Source: JACQFZ01 sp045810625
Lineage (GTDB): Bacteria; Pseudomonadota; Gammaproteobacteria; Acidiferrobacterales; Sulfurifustaceae
Assembly (NCBI GenBank): GCA_045810625.1
Contig: JBJMVQ010000044.1
Location: forward strand, 1-64,000
Length of the DNA stretch: 64,000 bases
Direction of reading: 5' to 3'
Part shown: in pieces, positions 53,788-63,774 of the stretch
Position numbering within the stretch: the stretch's first letter is position 1
Layout of the letters: each line of letters begins with the position of its first letter
Made by a program: the position numbers and the translations under genes
The notes under the pieces: model-generated
The model's input: the letters and a program-made list of their open reading frames with translations, nothing else
Database searches by the model: none
Told to the model about the DNA's origin: nothing

Positions 53788-56700
53788 CTATTGCAGCCCC
53801 TGGACGGAGTCGGCGGGCGGTGGCGCGGCGGCAAGCTGCTCCACCGACACAAGCTCGTTCACGACCGCGAGGTTCAGGCGATCGAGCGCGGCGGCGGCCT
53901 TGGCAGTGGCCGCCGGAAGGCGGGTCGGCGGCGTCGGCTCGATCGCCTCGGCCGGCCGGTGCAGCCACGTGTGGGCGGTCCCATTGCCGCGCCGTACCGT
54001 GGTTCGCCAGAAGTGCTGGCGCGCGATCCTCCAGCTTGCCGTTTCAAGCTGCGCGCGCGGGCAGTCGTCCAACTCGACTTCTCCGCAAAGGAGATCCACG
54101 CAGCCGCTTCGCCGCAGCTCGCGCAACGCCTCGCCGACGACCCCGGGGGCGGTGATCTTGAGCAAACGGCAATGCTGAATTCCGCGCTCCTCGAACAGCT
54201 GCTCCAGCGTCATCGTGGCGACGGACGTGGTCCGCAGGACCTGGCGGCTCGCCGCGCTCTGCCGGTGGATGCTGGCCCACGCGCTGGTCCAGACGTCGAC
54301 ATATAAGGTTCTGCTGCCGCCGTCCGTGTCTCCCGAAATCGCTTTGTTGATGGGCGTCACGTTCGTCACGCCGTTGATATCAATGTTTCGTTCGAGGCAG
54401 GCGAAGTGGAGCGGATCCGGCTCGATGGCGTAAACCTTAATAAAGGGATACTTCTTCGCCAGATAAAGCGAAACCACCCCCACGTGCGCGCCGACGTCGA
54501 CGACGACGTCGCCCGGTCGGAACACCGCCGTTTGCGTCAGGTAATAGTCGTGCTCCATGCGCCAGAGCGCGTCCGCCATACCGGACCAGCAGGAGGGGTA
54601 GGACAGGAACAGCGTGTGATCGCGGATGCGGCACACCTGGATCAGCGGCTCCGCGCCCTCCGCGATCAGCGCCTTGGCGCCGCCGAGCTGCGCCAGACGG
54701 TCGTTCACCGCCTGCCATTGCCGTTCGTACACCGGCAGATTCACGGCGCGGGTCACGAAGCTTCGGCACGATGCGACCGCGCGCCGGCGCAGCCACCCGA
54801 GCCCGCGGCGCACGCCGTGCTTCAGGGTGGCGGGTCGCGGATCGCGCAGCACCGCGCAGGCGCGCGCGACCAGCGGCCAACGCTGGCGCGTGACGCGTTC
54901 GTATAGACGCAGCCACTGCCGGCGCATGCACAGCACCTTGGTAAGCTCCTCGGCGGTCGCGGTCTGCGCGAAGCGTTCGAGGCCGGCCGCCGGAATTGCG
55001 GCGAATTGCTCGGCGACGCGCGCCATGAACTCGCGCTTGTCGGCGGCGCGCACCCGATCCTTCAGCAGCCAATCGAATTGACGCAACTGTACTCTGACCA
55101 GCAGCGCCCAGATCTCGGTTGAGACTTTCCAGGCAGACAGGTTCTCGTGGATGCGGCGAAAGACGTCGAACACCTCGAACACCTTGCGGTTGGTCCTGCC
55201 GGAGATCTGGCCCGGGCGGTTCTGCCGGTAAAACGGCAGCGCGTCATCGATCAGGCAAATGCGCTCGGCCTTCAACAGCACCGAGAAGTGAAAGCACATG
55301 TCCTCGTACGAATTCATCCCGTCCTCGAAGGAGAGCGCGTGTCGTTCGAGGAAGGAACGCTTGTAGATCTTCGGCCAGGCGACGGGCTCGAGCAGCAGCA
55401 CCCGCGGCGCATTCAGCAACTGGAACGGCATGGTTCGCAATTTCGGATCGAGCGACTTGCGAATCGCGAGATCGAAGAACCGGCCGAAGCTCTTCGTGTC
55501 TTCGTAAAAGACCGTGGCATCGGCGATCAATACGTCGGCGTCGTCCTCGGCAGCGCGGCGGTACATGACCTCGCACATCCGCGTATCGACCCAGTCGTCG
55601 CCGTCGGCGAACGCGATGTACTCGCCCTTCGCCGCGCGCATCCCGATATTGCGCACGGTGGCGAGGCCGCGGTTGTGCGCGCACTGGATCAGGCGAACGT
55701 TCGGGTGCCTTGCCTGATAATCCCGGATGATGCGGACGCTATCGTCCGTCGACGCGTCGTCGACGACGATGATTTCCGCGTCCTTCAGCGTCTGATGGAC
55801 CAGAGAGTCGAGACACTGGCTGAGATACCGCGCGACGTTGTAGACCGCGACTACGACGGACACGCGCGGCGCGCGCGCTTCGACCGCGCCGTCCGGTCCG
55901 GCGCCGGCGATATCGTGCAACCGGACATACGGCGGCGTTTCCGCGAGCGGCCCGGGTTGGGCCAGATGGCGCGCCGTGCCCGGCGCCGATGCCGCCGACT
56001 CCAGTATTCCGATCAGGCGCTCGGTCATGGCGCTCCAGTCGTGCCACTCGCGCGCGAGCGCACGCGCACCGGCGCGCAGCCGCTCGCGCAGGTCCGGCGA
56101 ATCGCCGATCGACTGCATCGCGTCGGCCAGGATCTCGGGGTCGCGCGGCGGACAAAGATAGACATTGCGACCGTGCTCCAGCATCTGATCGCGGCCGACG
56201 GGCAATTCGGTGGCGATGACAGGCAGGTCGTGCGTGGTGGCGGCGGCCAGCGAGCTGTTGTTCAGCGTGACGCCGTAGTCGAACGGCAGCACGCAAACGT
56301 CGCCGGCGTGGAGGTACCGCGCCCCGTCTTCGCTGTCCCAGCTGAAGTCGCCGGTCCAGGTGACGCGATCGGCAATGCCCAGGCAATCGGGCAGCTGCCG
56401 CACCATATTATAGTAATCGCTGCAGCTGATCGGCCCCGTGGGGAATTCGAGGCTGCCGCCGACGAGCACCAACCGCGCGTTCCGGTTTCTCCGGCTGACG
56501 CTGCGAAACGCCTGCAACAGCGTCTCTACGCCTTTGCCGGGATAGATATAGCCCCAGTACATCCACACGAAATCGTCCGCGCGGATGCCGAGCGCATCCC
56601 GTGCGCGCTGCCGGGCGACCGCATGCGGCTCCGTGCAGAACCGAATGAGCGGCGGCGGCGGCACGATATCGCACTTGTCCTCGATGGCGGGATCGTTCTG

Positions 56701-57207
56701 CAAAAGGCCCGCGCGGTGCGGGGTGCTGAGGGCAATGACACGCGCGCTGTCGCGCAGCAGCGTTCCGAACAGCGCGTGCGCGCCGCGCCCCGCGCGCAGT
56801 TGCATGCCTTTGCGGCGCAGCCGCGCGGCCAGCGACCGCGTGGGGGCGCCCTTGTCCACGTTCTCGAACTGGGTGATGCACGGCACGCCGGGGAGAACCT
56901 GCCGACAGAAAGTCGGCAAGTAGGTGATCATCGGCTCGTGCTTGAACACCCAACCGATATAGAGCAACAGCACGACGTCGGGCCGCGCTTCGCGCAAACA
57001 CTGTTGCAGCCGCGGCGCCTCCGACCAGTCCCAGTTCTCCATCACCGGATGCACGACGATGCCCGACTGCGGCGCGGCGATGCTGCCCTTCTTGCAGAGG
57101 ACGTGCACGTCGAGCCCGGAGCGCGCCAGGTGCTCGCTGATGTGAAGCGCATGATTCGCCTCGGGGGCGGGATCCGGCGGATAGGCCGATACGATCAGCA
57201 CTTTCAT
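53788..57207 (-). CDS. Three-domain GT4-GT2-FkbM protein
   Basis: 1139 residues, cytoplasmic. Residues 1-400: GT-B glycosyltransferase family 4 (MKVLIVSAYPPDPAPEANHA, GKGVETLLQAF, GSLEFPTGPIS). About 445-760: GT-A family 2 domain (RVSVVVAVYN, VVDDASTDDS, FADGDDWVD with DGD at 535-537). About 880-1080: FkbM-type SAM methyltransferase (DVVVDVGAHVGVVSLYLAKK, IEPDPLHFACLERN). All three would act in one polypeptide on a growing glycan: two sugar transfers and a methylation, perhaps of the chain end. It is 10 bp downstream of the Wzt gene. Confidence 0.92.
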   Translation of the reverse strand: MKVLIVSAYPPDPAPEANHALHISEHLARSGLDVHVLCKKGSIAAPQSGIVVHPVMENWDWSEAPRLQQCLREARPDVVLLLYIGWVFKHEPMITYLPTFCRQVLPGVPCITQFENVDKGAPTRSLAARLRRKGMQLRAGRGAHALFGTLLRDSARVIALSTPHRAGLLQNDPAIEDKCDIVPPPPLIRFCTEPHAVARQRARDALGIRADDFVWMYWGYIYPGKGVETLLQAFRSVSRRNRNARLVLVGGSLEFPTGPISCSDYYNMVRQLPDCLGIADRVTWTGDFSWDSEDGARYLHAGDVCVLPFDYGVTLNNSSLAAATTHDLPVIATELPVGRDQMLEHGRNVYLCPPRDPEILADAMQSIGDSPDLRERLRAGARALAREWHDWSAMTERLIGILESAASAPGTARHLAQPGPLAETPPYVRLHDIAGAGPDGAVEARAPRVSVVVAVYNVARYLSQCLDSLVHQTLKDAEIIVVDDASTDDSVRIIRDYQARHPNVRLIQCAHNRGLATVRNIGMRAAKGEYIAFADGDDWVDTRMCEVMYRRAAEDDADVLIADATVFYEDTKSFGRFFDLAIRKSLDPKLRTMPFQLLNAPRVLLLEPVAWPKIYKRSFLERHALSFEDGMNSYEDMCFHFSVLLKAERICLIDDALPFYRQNRPGQISGRTNRKVFEVFDVFRRIHENLSAWKVSTEIWALLVRVQLRQFDWLLKDRVRAADKREFMARVAEQFAAIPAAGLERFAQTATAEELTKVLCMRRQWLRLYERVTRQRWPLVARACAVLRDPRPATLKHGVRRGLGWLRRRAVASCRSFVTRAVNLPVYERQWQAVNDRLAQLGGAKALIAEGAEPLIQVCRIRDHTLFLSYPSCWSGMADALWRMEHDYYLTQTAVFRPGDVVVDVGAHVGVVSLYLAKKYPFIKVYAIEPDPLHFACLERNIDINGVTNVTPINKAISGDTDGGSRTLYVDVWTSAWASIHRQSAASRQVLRTTSVATMTLEQLFEERGIQHCRLLKITAPGVVGEALRELRRSGCVDLLCGEVELDDCPRAQLETASWRIARQHFWRTTVRRGNGTAHTWLHRPAEAIEPTPPTRLPAATAKAAAALDRLNLAVVNELVSVEQLAAAPPPADSVQGLQ

Positions 57208-57217
57208 ATCGTGTCTC

Positions 57218-57973
57218 CTAGTGACTGAGCGTCGCGTCGTCGTTCATCGCCTGCGTGTATTGCGTGCAGATCGCTTCGGGTTCTCCGTGCGCCACGACCT
57301 GACCGGCTTTCAACCAGTACACCTCGTCGCACAGGCGAATCTGATTCAGGTCATGCGAGATGAGAAGAATTGCCGCGCCGTTGCGCTTGTAGGCGTCGAC
57401 CGCCGCGAGGCACTTCTTTTGAAAAGCGGCATCGCCTACCGACAGCACCTCGTCGATCAGCAGGATGTCGGGGTCGGTGTGCACCGCGACGGCGAACGCC
57501 AGCCGCATCTGCATGCCGCTGCTGTACGTACGCAACGGGCTGTCGATGAAATCCTCGAGCTCGGCGAACGCGACGATCGAGTCGAAGCGGGCGAGCACCT
57601 CGCGCCGGGTCAGCCCCGCGATGACGCCGGTCAGAACGACGTTGTCGCGGCCGCTCAGATCGGGGTGCGAGCCGGCGCCCAGGTTGAGCAGCGCGCCGAC
57701 GCGCCCGAAGGTCGCAACGCTGCCTTCGTCGGGCCGGCCGACTCCGCCGATAAGGCGCATGAGCGTCGATTTGCCCGCGCCGTTGTGCCCGATCACGCCG
57801 ACCATCCGCCCCGCGCCGATCGCGAGGTCGACGTGACGCAGCCCCCAGAATTCTTCGATCGGCCGCAGATGGCGATGACCGCGCATGAATAATTGTTTCA
57901 GCTTGCGCGGCCGGTCCGGGTGATAGCGCCGGAACCGCTTGCCCAATCCGCGTACGACGATCCGCTCCGGCAT
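57218..57973 (-). CDS. Polysaccharide ABC transporter ATP-binding protein (Wzt/KpsT type)
   Basis: 251 residues. Walker A GHNGAGKST (62-70), signature YSSGMQMRLAFAVAV, Walker B DILLIDEVLSVGD, and a His switch (ISHDLNQ). It lacks the C-terminal carbohydrate-binding domain of long Wzt proteins, so chain recognition lies elsewhere. Energises export with the Wzm at 57974-58885; stop and start of the pair are adjacent. Confidence 0.93.
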   Translation of the reverse strand: MPERIVVRGLGKRFRRYHPDRPRKLKQLFMRGHRHLRPIEEFWGLRHVDLAIGAGRMVGVIGHNGAGKSTLMRLIGGVGRPDEGSVATFGRVGALLNLGAGSHPDLSGRDNVVLTGVIAGLTRREVLARFDSIVAFAELEDFIDSPLRTYSSGMQMRLAFAVAVHTDPDILLIDEVLSVGDAAFQKKCLAAVDAYKRNGAAILLISHDLNQIRLCDEVYWLKAGQVVAHGEPEAICTQYTQAMNDDATLSH

Positions 57974-58885
57974 CTACAGTTCCTCGACGAAGCGATGGCG
58001 CGCCCGCTCGAACACGGTGTAACCGACGGCTGCGAGCAGCACGGCGACCGCGGCGACCGTCATCAGCGAGCCCCAATCGGGGGGCAGTCCGTGCAGGAGC
58101 GGGTTGCGATAGCTTTCGAGCAACGCGACCAGCGGGTTCAAGCGGTAGATCGCCTGGAACTCGGCGGGTACCCGGTCGGCGCCGTAGAAGATCGGGCACA
58201 CGAAGAAGAACGCCGTGAGCACGACGTTGAGCAGATGGCCGATGTCGCGAAAGAGAACGCTGGCCGCGGCCGTGAGATAGGCGAGGCCGGCCGTCAGCAG
58301 GAACTGGATGAGCACGACGAGCGGCAGGGCGAGCAGCGCGACGCTCGGCTCGCTCCCGCCCAGGAGCAGAACCACGGTGAGGACCGGCAGCGAGAGCAGG
58401 AAATGCACCATGTTCGTCATGACGGCCACGAGCGGCAGGACCGCGACCCGGAACTGCGGTCGTCGGACCAGCTCGCGATTGCTGAACGCCACGAACGAGG
58501 CGTCGCCCAGCGCCGACTGAAACCAGGTGTAGACCAGAATGCCGATGAAGGAGAAGGACGTGAATCGCGGGGTATCGAGCGCGAGCACCACCTGGAAGAC
58601 GAAGAAAAAGACGCCGACGAACAGCAGCGGTTTGGCGAGCATCCACGCGAAGCCGAGCGCCGTGCCCTCGTAGCGGATCTTCATGTCGCGCACGACCAGC
58701 TCGCGCAGGAGGTCCTTCATGTAGACGAGCTGCGCGCCGCGCGACGGCCGGCGGAACGAGGCATCGTTGACCACGGGCCGTGCGGCGCCGACCGTCGCGC
58801 TCTCGCCCTCGCCTGCGCTTTCCGCCCACAGCGGCGGCAGGCGGCTCGCGCCCTTAGCGCTCGGCGCCGGTCCCTGCGGCATCAT
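57974..58885 (-). CDS. Polysaccharide ABC transporter permease (Wzm/ABC-2 type)
   Basis: 303 residues. A ~50-residue cytoplasmic N-terminus, then VVRDMKIRYEGTALGFAWML, the usual Wzm amphipathic opening, followed by about six membrane helices (LLFVGVFFFVFQVVLAL, LVYTWFQSAL, LPLVAVMTNMVHFLLSLPVL and others) and NPLVALLESYRNPLLHG before the last. Exports undecaprenyl-linked polysaccharide. The start overlaps the GT2 stop by 4 bp. Confidence 0.92.
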   Translation of the reverse strand: MMPQGPAPSAKGASRLPPLWAESAGEGESATVGAARPVVNDASFRRPSRGAQLVYMKDLLRELVVRDMKIRYEGTALGFAWMLAKPLLFVGVFFFVFQVVLALDTPRFTSFSFIGILVYTWFQSALGDASFVAFSNRELVRRPQFRVAVLPLVAVMTNMVHFLLSLPVLTVVLLLGGSEPSVALLALPLVVLIQFLLTAGLAYLTAAASVLFRDIGHLLNVVLTAFFFVCPIFYGADRVPAEFQAIYRLNPLVALLESYRNPLLHGLPPDWGSLMTVAAVAVLLAAVGYTVFERARHRFVEEL

Positions 58886-60036
58886 GCCGGCGGTTCTCCG
58901 GCAGGCTGGTGGATGTCCCGCGCCAGCGCCGGACCCCCGATGTCGCGGTAGTCACGGGTCCCCCGCTCCAGCAGTTGCTCGGTAAAGCGCAAGCGCGGGT
59001 GGTAAATCGCACCGAGGTCTTCGAATAGCGTGGTCGGTCGAACCGCCCGCTGCGCCGCGACGCCGGACAAGGTGACCGCCTCGGCGCTTTGCGCCGCGCG
59101 CGCGCGCAAGCGCAGACGCCGAAGCGGACCGGCAACCAAGCCCCGATAGAACTGCCGCCGCGCGAGCAGGCTGGGATCGAACCAGACGGCGGCGAGCAAC
59201 AGCGCCAAGCCTATGCGATATTGCCGGTAGCCGCGGGCGCGCCCGTGCAGATGAAAGCACTGGCGGCTCAGTGACCATCGAAACACGGTCTGCGGAATCT
59301 CCGGACGACGCGCCATGCAATCCCGCATAACGAAGTAAAACGACCGCGCCATCCGGGCGGTATCGGCCGACAGGCACGCGTTCGACTGGCGATAGCCGAC
59401 CAGGAACTCCTCCACCACCAGGAACTCGTAACGTTCCGCGATGCGCAGGTACAGATCGAGATCCTCACAGCCCTGCGCGCCGTCTTCGGCATACTTCTCG
59501 TTGTAGAAGCCCACCCGATCGAAACATTCGCGACGGATCAAGGGAACGCTGCTGCAGCCGACCAGGTTGCGAAAGATGAGCGCCGCGCGCACGTTCCGCG
59601 GAAGATCATGGGCGTAGTACCCGCCCGTCAGGCGGCCGGCGTCGTCGACATAAACGCTCCACGCGTACACCAGCCCGACACTCGGCGCCGCGCCCTGCAG
59701 CGCCCGCACCTGTTGCTCGAGCTTGCGCGGATACCAGATGTCGTCGGCATCGAGCGGCGCGATGTAGTCGCCGCGCGACTCCCTTATCGCCCGGTTGCGG
59801 GCCGCGGCGACTCCCAGGTTCGGTTGGCTCAGGAGCCGCACGCGGCCGTCGCGTTCGGCAATCGCGCGCACGATTTCCGCCGTCCTGTCCCGCGAGCCGT
59901 CATCGACGACCACGATCTCGAAATCGCGAAACGTTTGCGCGCAGACCGAATCGACGGTGGAAGCGATAAAGGCCTGAGCGTTATGCGCGGGGATGATGAC
60001 AGACACCAGCGGGCGCGAGGCGATCGGCGTCGTCAC
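58882..60036 (-). CDS. Family 2 glycosyltransferase
   Basis: 384 residues from the GTG at 60036; TTG at 60075 and GTG at 60045 are alternatives and none has a strong ribosome binding site. GT-A fold: LVSVIIPAHNAQAFI, VVVDDGSRDRT, RNRAIRESRGDYIAPLDADDIW with the DxD at LDADD. The C-terminal ~170 residues are helical with a possible membrane-associated stretch (IGLALLLAAVWF). First gene of the wzm-wzt operon. Probably adds an early or terminal sugar. Confidence 0.88.
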   Translation of the reverse strand: MTTPIASRPLVSVIIPAHNAQAFIASTVDSVCAQTFRDFEIVVVDDGSRDRTAEIVRAIAERDGRVRLLSQPNLGVAAARNRAIRESRGDYIAPLDADDIWYPRKLEQQVRALQGAAPSVGLVYAWSVYVDDAGRLTGGYYAHDLPRNVRAALIFRNLVGCSSVPLIRRECFDRVGFYNEKYAEDGAQGCEDLDLYLRIAERYEFLVVEEFLVGYRQSNACLSADTARMARSFYFVMRDCMARRPEIPQTVFRWSLSRQCFHLHGRARGYRQYRIGLALLLAAVWFDPSLLARRQFYRGLVAGPLRRLRLRARAAQSAEAVTLSGVAAQRAVRPTTLFEDLGAIYHPRLRFTEQLLERGTRDYRDIGGPALARDIHQPAGEPPA

Positions 60037-60793
60037 GTGGCGCACCCGATGACTTCGCCGGCGCGATGAGAACAAGCCGCTACTGTCCCCTCGCTGTCAG
60101 GCGCCGCCGCGATTCGAGTCGAAGCGGAGCGCGCCCCGGAAGCAGGAGGCAGCGAGAGCACGGAGGACTTTGCACGAAGCGAGCGAACGCCGACGTCCTT
60201 CCGTGTCATTCCCACTTTCCTTAAAAAATTACTTATCGTTAATTCTGTTCAGTCGCTCCGCATACGGAGCGAAAGAACCAGCGGCGAGTGTCGGCGAGCC
60301 GCGAAGCGGGTGTCAAGGACAATCCCGGAATGGGTATTGCCAGAATGCGATCGAACCAATGCCCCCGGTATGGGACCGGTCGTGAGTTTGCACGCGCGTG
60401 CACATTCAGCGGCGACTCGCGCGGCGATCGCGACCGAGTCGCACCGCGCCAGCGGGCGCAATTGGCCCGTCGGCACGATGTGGCCGTAACCTAGGGACGA
60501 GTACGTCTCCGCGGAGAAATACTCCGAGTTCTACATGGAAAAGCGATAACGGTGACCAAGCGTACCAACATCGATGTAGCGAACAGCGATATAACGGCGA
60601 TTGCATTCCGCAACTTAAAACCCGGATAACGGCGCGCATTCGCGCGCTGATTCCATCACGCCGCCGCCCGCGCATCGTTCGGACGATCGTGCTACAGGCG
60701 ACCGGGCGCCACTTGAATGAGGTGCGAAGTCGCGTCTATCTCCTCTTCGGCCCACGCATACGAGTAGCGTCATTATGTCCGTATTGTCCGCTG
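60037..60793. other. Intergenic region with dispersed repeat word
   Basis: No supported gene in about 750 bp. It has an AT-rich stretch at 60220-60260 that may hold the promoter of the leftward export operon, and AAAACCCGGATAACG at 60617-60631, identical to 2440-2454. Plus-strand frames across it are shadows. Confidence 0.45.
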
Positions 60794-61102
60794 TCACCTC
60801 TCGTGAGGCGGAATTGTCTTCAGCATAGCGGTGAATCGCGCGTGCGCTTCGGGATCAACCGGACGATGCGTTACGTTGGTGCTCGCCGGGTTGTTGCCCA
60901 AGAAGTTCCCGTTCGTCCAATTCCTTGCCGGACGAATCGGCCTCGGTGCAAAACCGCCGCCGCAGTTCGGACACACGTTAAACAGTACGAGATCGACACA
61001 CTCCGCACAAAACGTGCACTCGTAGGTACAGATACGAGCGTCGACCGCATCCGGTCGTAGTACCTTATTGCAGTTCTCGCATGTCGGTCGCAGCTCGAGC
61101 AT
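60794..61102 (-). CDS. DUF1272 zinc-ribbon-like protein
   Basis: 102 residues. MLELRPTCENCNKVL, ARICTYECTFCAECV and CPNCGGGF match DUF1272; four CxxC pairs would bind two zincs. Function unknown. The C-terminal ~45 residues are a longer tail than usual, with EAHARFTAMLKTIP. Third gene of the leftward operon with the HD and MAPEG genes (37 bp gap). Confidence 0.9.
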   Translation of the reverse strand: MLELRPTCENCNKVLRPDAVDARICTYECTFCAECVDLVLFNVCPNCGGGFAPRPIRPARNWTNGNFLGNNPASTNVTHRPVDPEAHARFTAMLKTIPPHER

Positions 61103-61139
61103 ACATGTCTCCGCTGATCGTGTTTTGAATCAAGTGCGC

Positions 61140-61892
61140 TCACTCCTTGAATGGTGCTCGCAGGATCATGTCGCGAAAACCAAGCCCAAAGAGAAAGGCG
61201 ATGCGAGTTTTTGGGTGCAAGGACGCCTCGTGCGCCATAAAGTCCGCCCAGTTCGATTTGAACTTCGGTCGCGGATAGCGCGCCAAAACCCAAGCTCGCG
61301 CATCCGTCGAAATGATGCGGATTCCCGCGCCGATGACGTCGCACCCGGCACCCGCATGCAGCAACACGGCTTCCGGTCCGTATGCCGGAGGTACGCGAAT
61401 GTTGAGATGTAACGCGATCGCTTGCGCGACAGTTTCGATTCGCTCCGTCGACCATCCCGAGTTCCGCAACATGTCGCGCGCCATAAACGCTCCTTTGACG
61501 GCAAAGCAAGCGCAGTCTTTGTGTTCGTGCCTCGCCTTTTCGGTTAAACCGATGTCGTGCAGCATAGCGGCGACAAAGAGCACCTCTTCGTCGTGGCGAG
61601 TGCCTCGCGCCATGGCGAGCAATGCCGCCCATAGGTACGTGCGAGCGCTGTGATTAAAGAGATACGGTGCGGATAGCTCGAGGCATTGCTCGAACGCTCG
61701 GCTCGCCGCGGGTGAATCGGGCCAACGTATTGCATTCACGTCCAGCTTTGCGGCCAAGTTCGTCTCGCCCTCTGAAGCAAAGTGGCGCTGCAGCCGTATG
61801 GCAAGTGCCTGTGCGACCAAACGCCAACGATCGCGGATCCGCAAACGACCGCGCGTCGTCTCAGCCCAATCCAGACTTCCCACGAAACTCAT
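61140..61892 (-). CDS. HD-domain phosphohydrolase-like protein
   Basis: 250 residues. HD signature: FNHSARTYLWAALLA, AAMLHDIGLT and IALHLNI, in the order of cyanamide-hydratase-like HD proteins. Catalytic His and Asp are present. The substrate is unknown. It is 3 bp downstream of the MAPEG gene and probably under the control of the divergent AraC-type regulator. Confidence 0.88.
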   Translation of the reverse strand: MSFVGSLDWAETTRGRLRIRDRWRLVAQALAIRLQRHFASEGETNLAAKLDVNAIRWPDSPAASRAFEQCLELSAPYLFNHSARTYLWAALLAMARGTRHDEEVLFVAAMLHDIGLTEKARHEHKDCACFAVKGAFMARDMLRNSGWSTERIETVAQAIALHLNIRVPPAYGPEAVLLHAGAGCDVIGAGIRIISTDARAWVLARYPRPKFKSNWADFMAHEASLHPKTRIAFLFGLGFRDMILRAPFKE

Positions 61893-61895
61893 ATC

Positions 61896-62345
61896 TCACT
61901 CCCCGTTGGTAAAGCGAACATAAACGTCAGCGCCGATGTGCAACGCCATGGCGGCACAGATAGCAACGCCGATTGCGTAGCAAAAGAATCTCAGCGGCTG
62001 TTTGGCACTCCAGTAGGCGACGCTGTGAGCAGTACGGGCGATCGCAAAGCCTACGAAGTAGATCCACGCGCCTGGCGGCCAGCACCCGAGCAGTACATAG
62101 GCCGTCGCCAGAGCAAGGAAGAACGGCACGTTCTCGAGATCGTTGTTCCAGATTGCGCGCAGTCGGACCATTTCTTCGGAGTGCGTTTTGAACGGCGTGC
62201 GGAAGAACCCTTTGTCCTCGGGCGCGGCAACCTCTCCCGTGCGTGCTCCCACCCGCGCCTGGCATATCGCGGTTGTCGTTGCTTTGACGAAGAAAATGAC
62301 GCAGACGAAACCGTAAGCGCCCAAGCCGTGCTCACTCGACGACAT
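61896..62345 (-). CDS. MAPEG family membrane protein
   Basis: 149 residues from the ATG at 62345; the open frame to 62432 has no homologous sequence. About four membrane helices; RLRAIWNNDLENVPFFLALATAYVLLG is the MAPEG motif (ERxxxAHxNxxEN-like), and FAIARTAHSVAYW and PLRFFCYAIG follow. Family members are glutathione-dependent detoxifying or eicosanoid enzymes; bacterial ones are mostly uncharacterised. Confidence 0.88.
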   Translation of the reverse strand: MSSSEHGLGAYGFVCVIFFVKATTTAICQARVGARTGEVAAPEDKGFFRTPFKTHSEEMVRLRAIWNNDLENVPFFLALATAYVLLGCWPPGAWIYFVGFAIARTAHSVAYWSAKQPLRFFCYAIGVAICAAMALHIGADVYVRFTNGE

Positions 62346-62443
62346 GCGTGCCCCCCAGACTGCGTCGGTGGCAGGAAATCTAGCAGACCGTCGCTTGATA
62401 TAGCGGTTGCGCTTTTGACATTGTTCGTGCAAATTCGGACATC

Positions 62444-63478
62444 ATGAGGACGAAGGCGCCGGTACACGTCGGTATCCTGATCAACGACGGAGTGGTGCTT
62501 CTCGAGGCAGCTGCCGTCGCCGAAGCACTGCGGTTCGCCAATCGGGTCGCCGATCGGCGCAGAGAGGCGGTACCGTTCTTGCTCACCTTTGTACACGCCG
62601 GACGGCGTGCGGTATCGAGCTTAAGCGGGCTGCACGTGCTACCGGGGAACAGATCCGGGCGCAAACTGGATGTGCTCGTTGTTCCCGGGTTCGACTTTTC
62701 GGGGCGACGTCAGCTGCCCGCTCGGCTAAACGCTCTCTCCGATTCAATCGCCACGATTCGCCGAGAAGCCAAGCATGCGTCCATATGGAGTATTTGTAGC
62801 GGCGCTTTTCTAACGGCAGAAGCGGGTCTCTTGGATGGTCGATGCGCGACGACGACTTGGTGGTTAGGTGGGTTGTTCGCTAACCGCTATCCGACAGTGA
62901 AGCTGAAATTGGATCAGGCGATCGTCGAGGACGGTGCCCTCATCACGAGCGGTGCGGTCGCGGCAAGTTTTCAGGTTGCCGTCCGACTGATCGATCGCAT
63001 GGCTTCTCCCGAACTCGCCCGCACGGTGGCTCGACTGATGCTGCTCGATACCGGCCCTACCCTGCAATCACCTTTCATGCAGACGAGCAACGCGGGCGTC
63101 TATTCGGGCATTCTCGAGGATCTGCGCAAGTCGGGCACGGATGAGCTTATCGTCAAGGCGTGCACTCTGATGGCCAAGCGGATGCACGAGCCGTTTCGAA
63201 TAGAAACTCTCGCAGAGAGACTGCACGTTACGAGTCGCACGCTTCTGCGTCGTTTTCGAAGAGCCACCGGCGTAACACCACTCGCCTACCTGCAGTCTGT
63301 TCGCCTGGAACGCGCTCGAGCGCTGCTGGAGACAACGGGAATCCCAATCAAGCAGGTGATGGAGCGAGTCGGTTACGTTGATGAGAGCGCTTTCCGGCGT
63401 CTGTTCCGGCGCGAGGTCGGCATATCGATGACAGATTACCGCCGACGTTTTGGATTCCGAGCGGCCTCGAAACGATAA
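62444..63478 (+). CDS. GlxA-type AraC-family transcriptional regulator
   Basis: 344 residues. N-terminal DJ-1/PfpI-like domain (VGILINDGVVLLEAAAVAEAL, SICSGAFLTAEAGLLDGR) and C-terminal AraC-type double helix-turn-helix (IETLAERLHVTSRTLLRRFR, VMERVGYVDESAFRRLFRRE). The nucleophile Cys of the DJ-1 fold is at SICSGAF. It is divergent from the MAPEG-HD-DUF1272 operon across 98 bp and probably controls it. Confidence 0.92.
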   Translation: MRTKAPVHVGILINDGVVLLEAAAVAEALRFANRVADRRREAVPFLLTFVHAGRRAVSSLSGLHVLPGNRSGRKLDVLVVPGFDFSGRRQLPARLNALSDSIATIRREAKHASIWSICSGAFLTAEAGLLDGRCATTTWWLGGLFANRYPTVKLKLDQAIVEDGALITSGAVAASFQVAVRLIDRMASPELARTVARLMLLDTGPTLQSPFMQTSNAGVYSGILEDLRKSGTDELIVKACTLMAKRMHEPFRIETLAERLHVTSRTLLRRFRRATGVTPLAYLQSVRLERARALLETTGIPIKQVMERVGYVDESAFRRLFRREVGISMTDYRRRFGFRAASKR

Positions 63479-63774
63479 CGTTCGTCGAGCGCTTCCGGCT
63501 AAAGACGTGATACGCGACGGCATCCCATGGGTTATGAATGCCGATGAAGAGCAGCGGCAGTTGCTGCGGCGAGCACGCCAAACAGGGCGGCGCGCATAGA
63601 CGATCGTGCGCACGGCGCACGCCGCGCTCGCGACGCCCCGTTGATTTGTACCCTGGTTTAGATTGCAGCTCCGAACCCGGCGACAATCAGGCGGCCGGAG
63701 GTCCAAACACATTCGATTGCTTGAGTCCGCGCGGCTATTGATGACCGGCGTGCAAGCCGAGAAAAAGGTCGTTG
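63479..63774. other. Intergenic region, no feature found
   Basis: No gene, repeat or terminator was recognised between the regulator and the receiver-domain gene. Confidence 0.5.
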
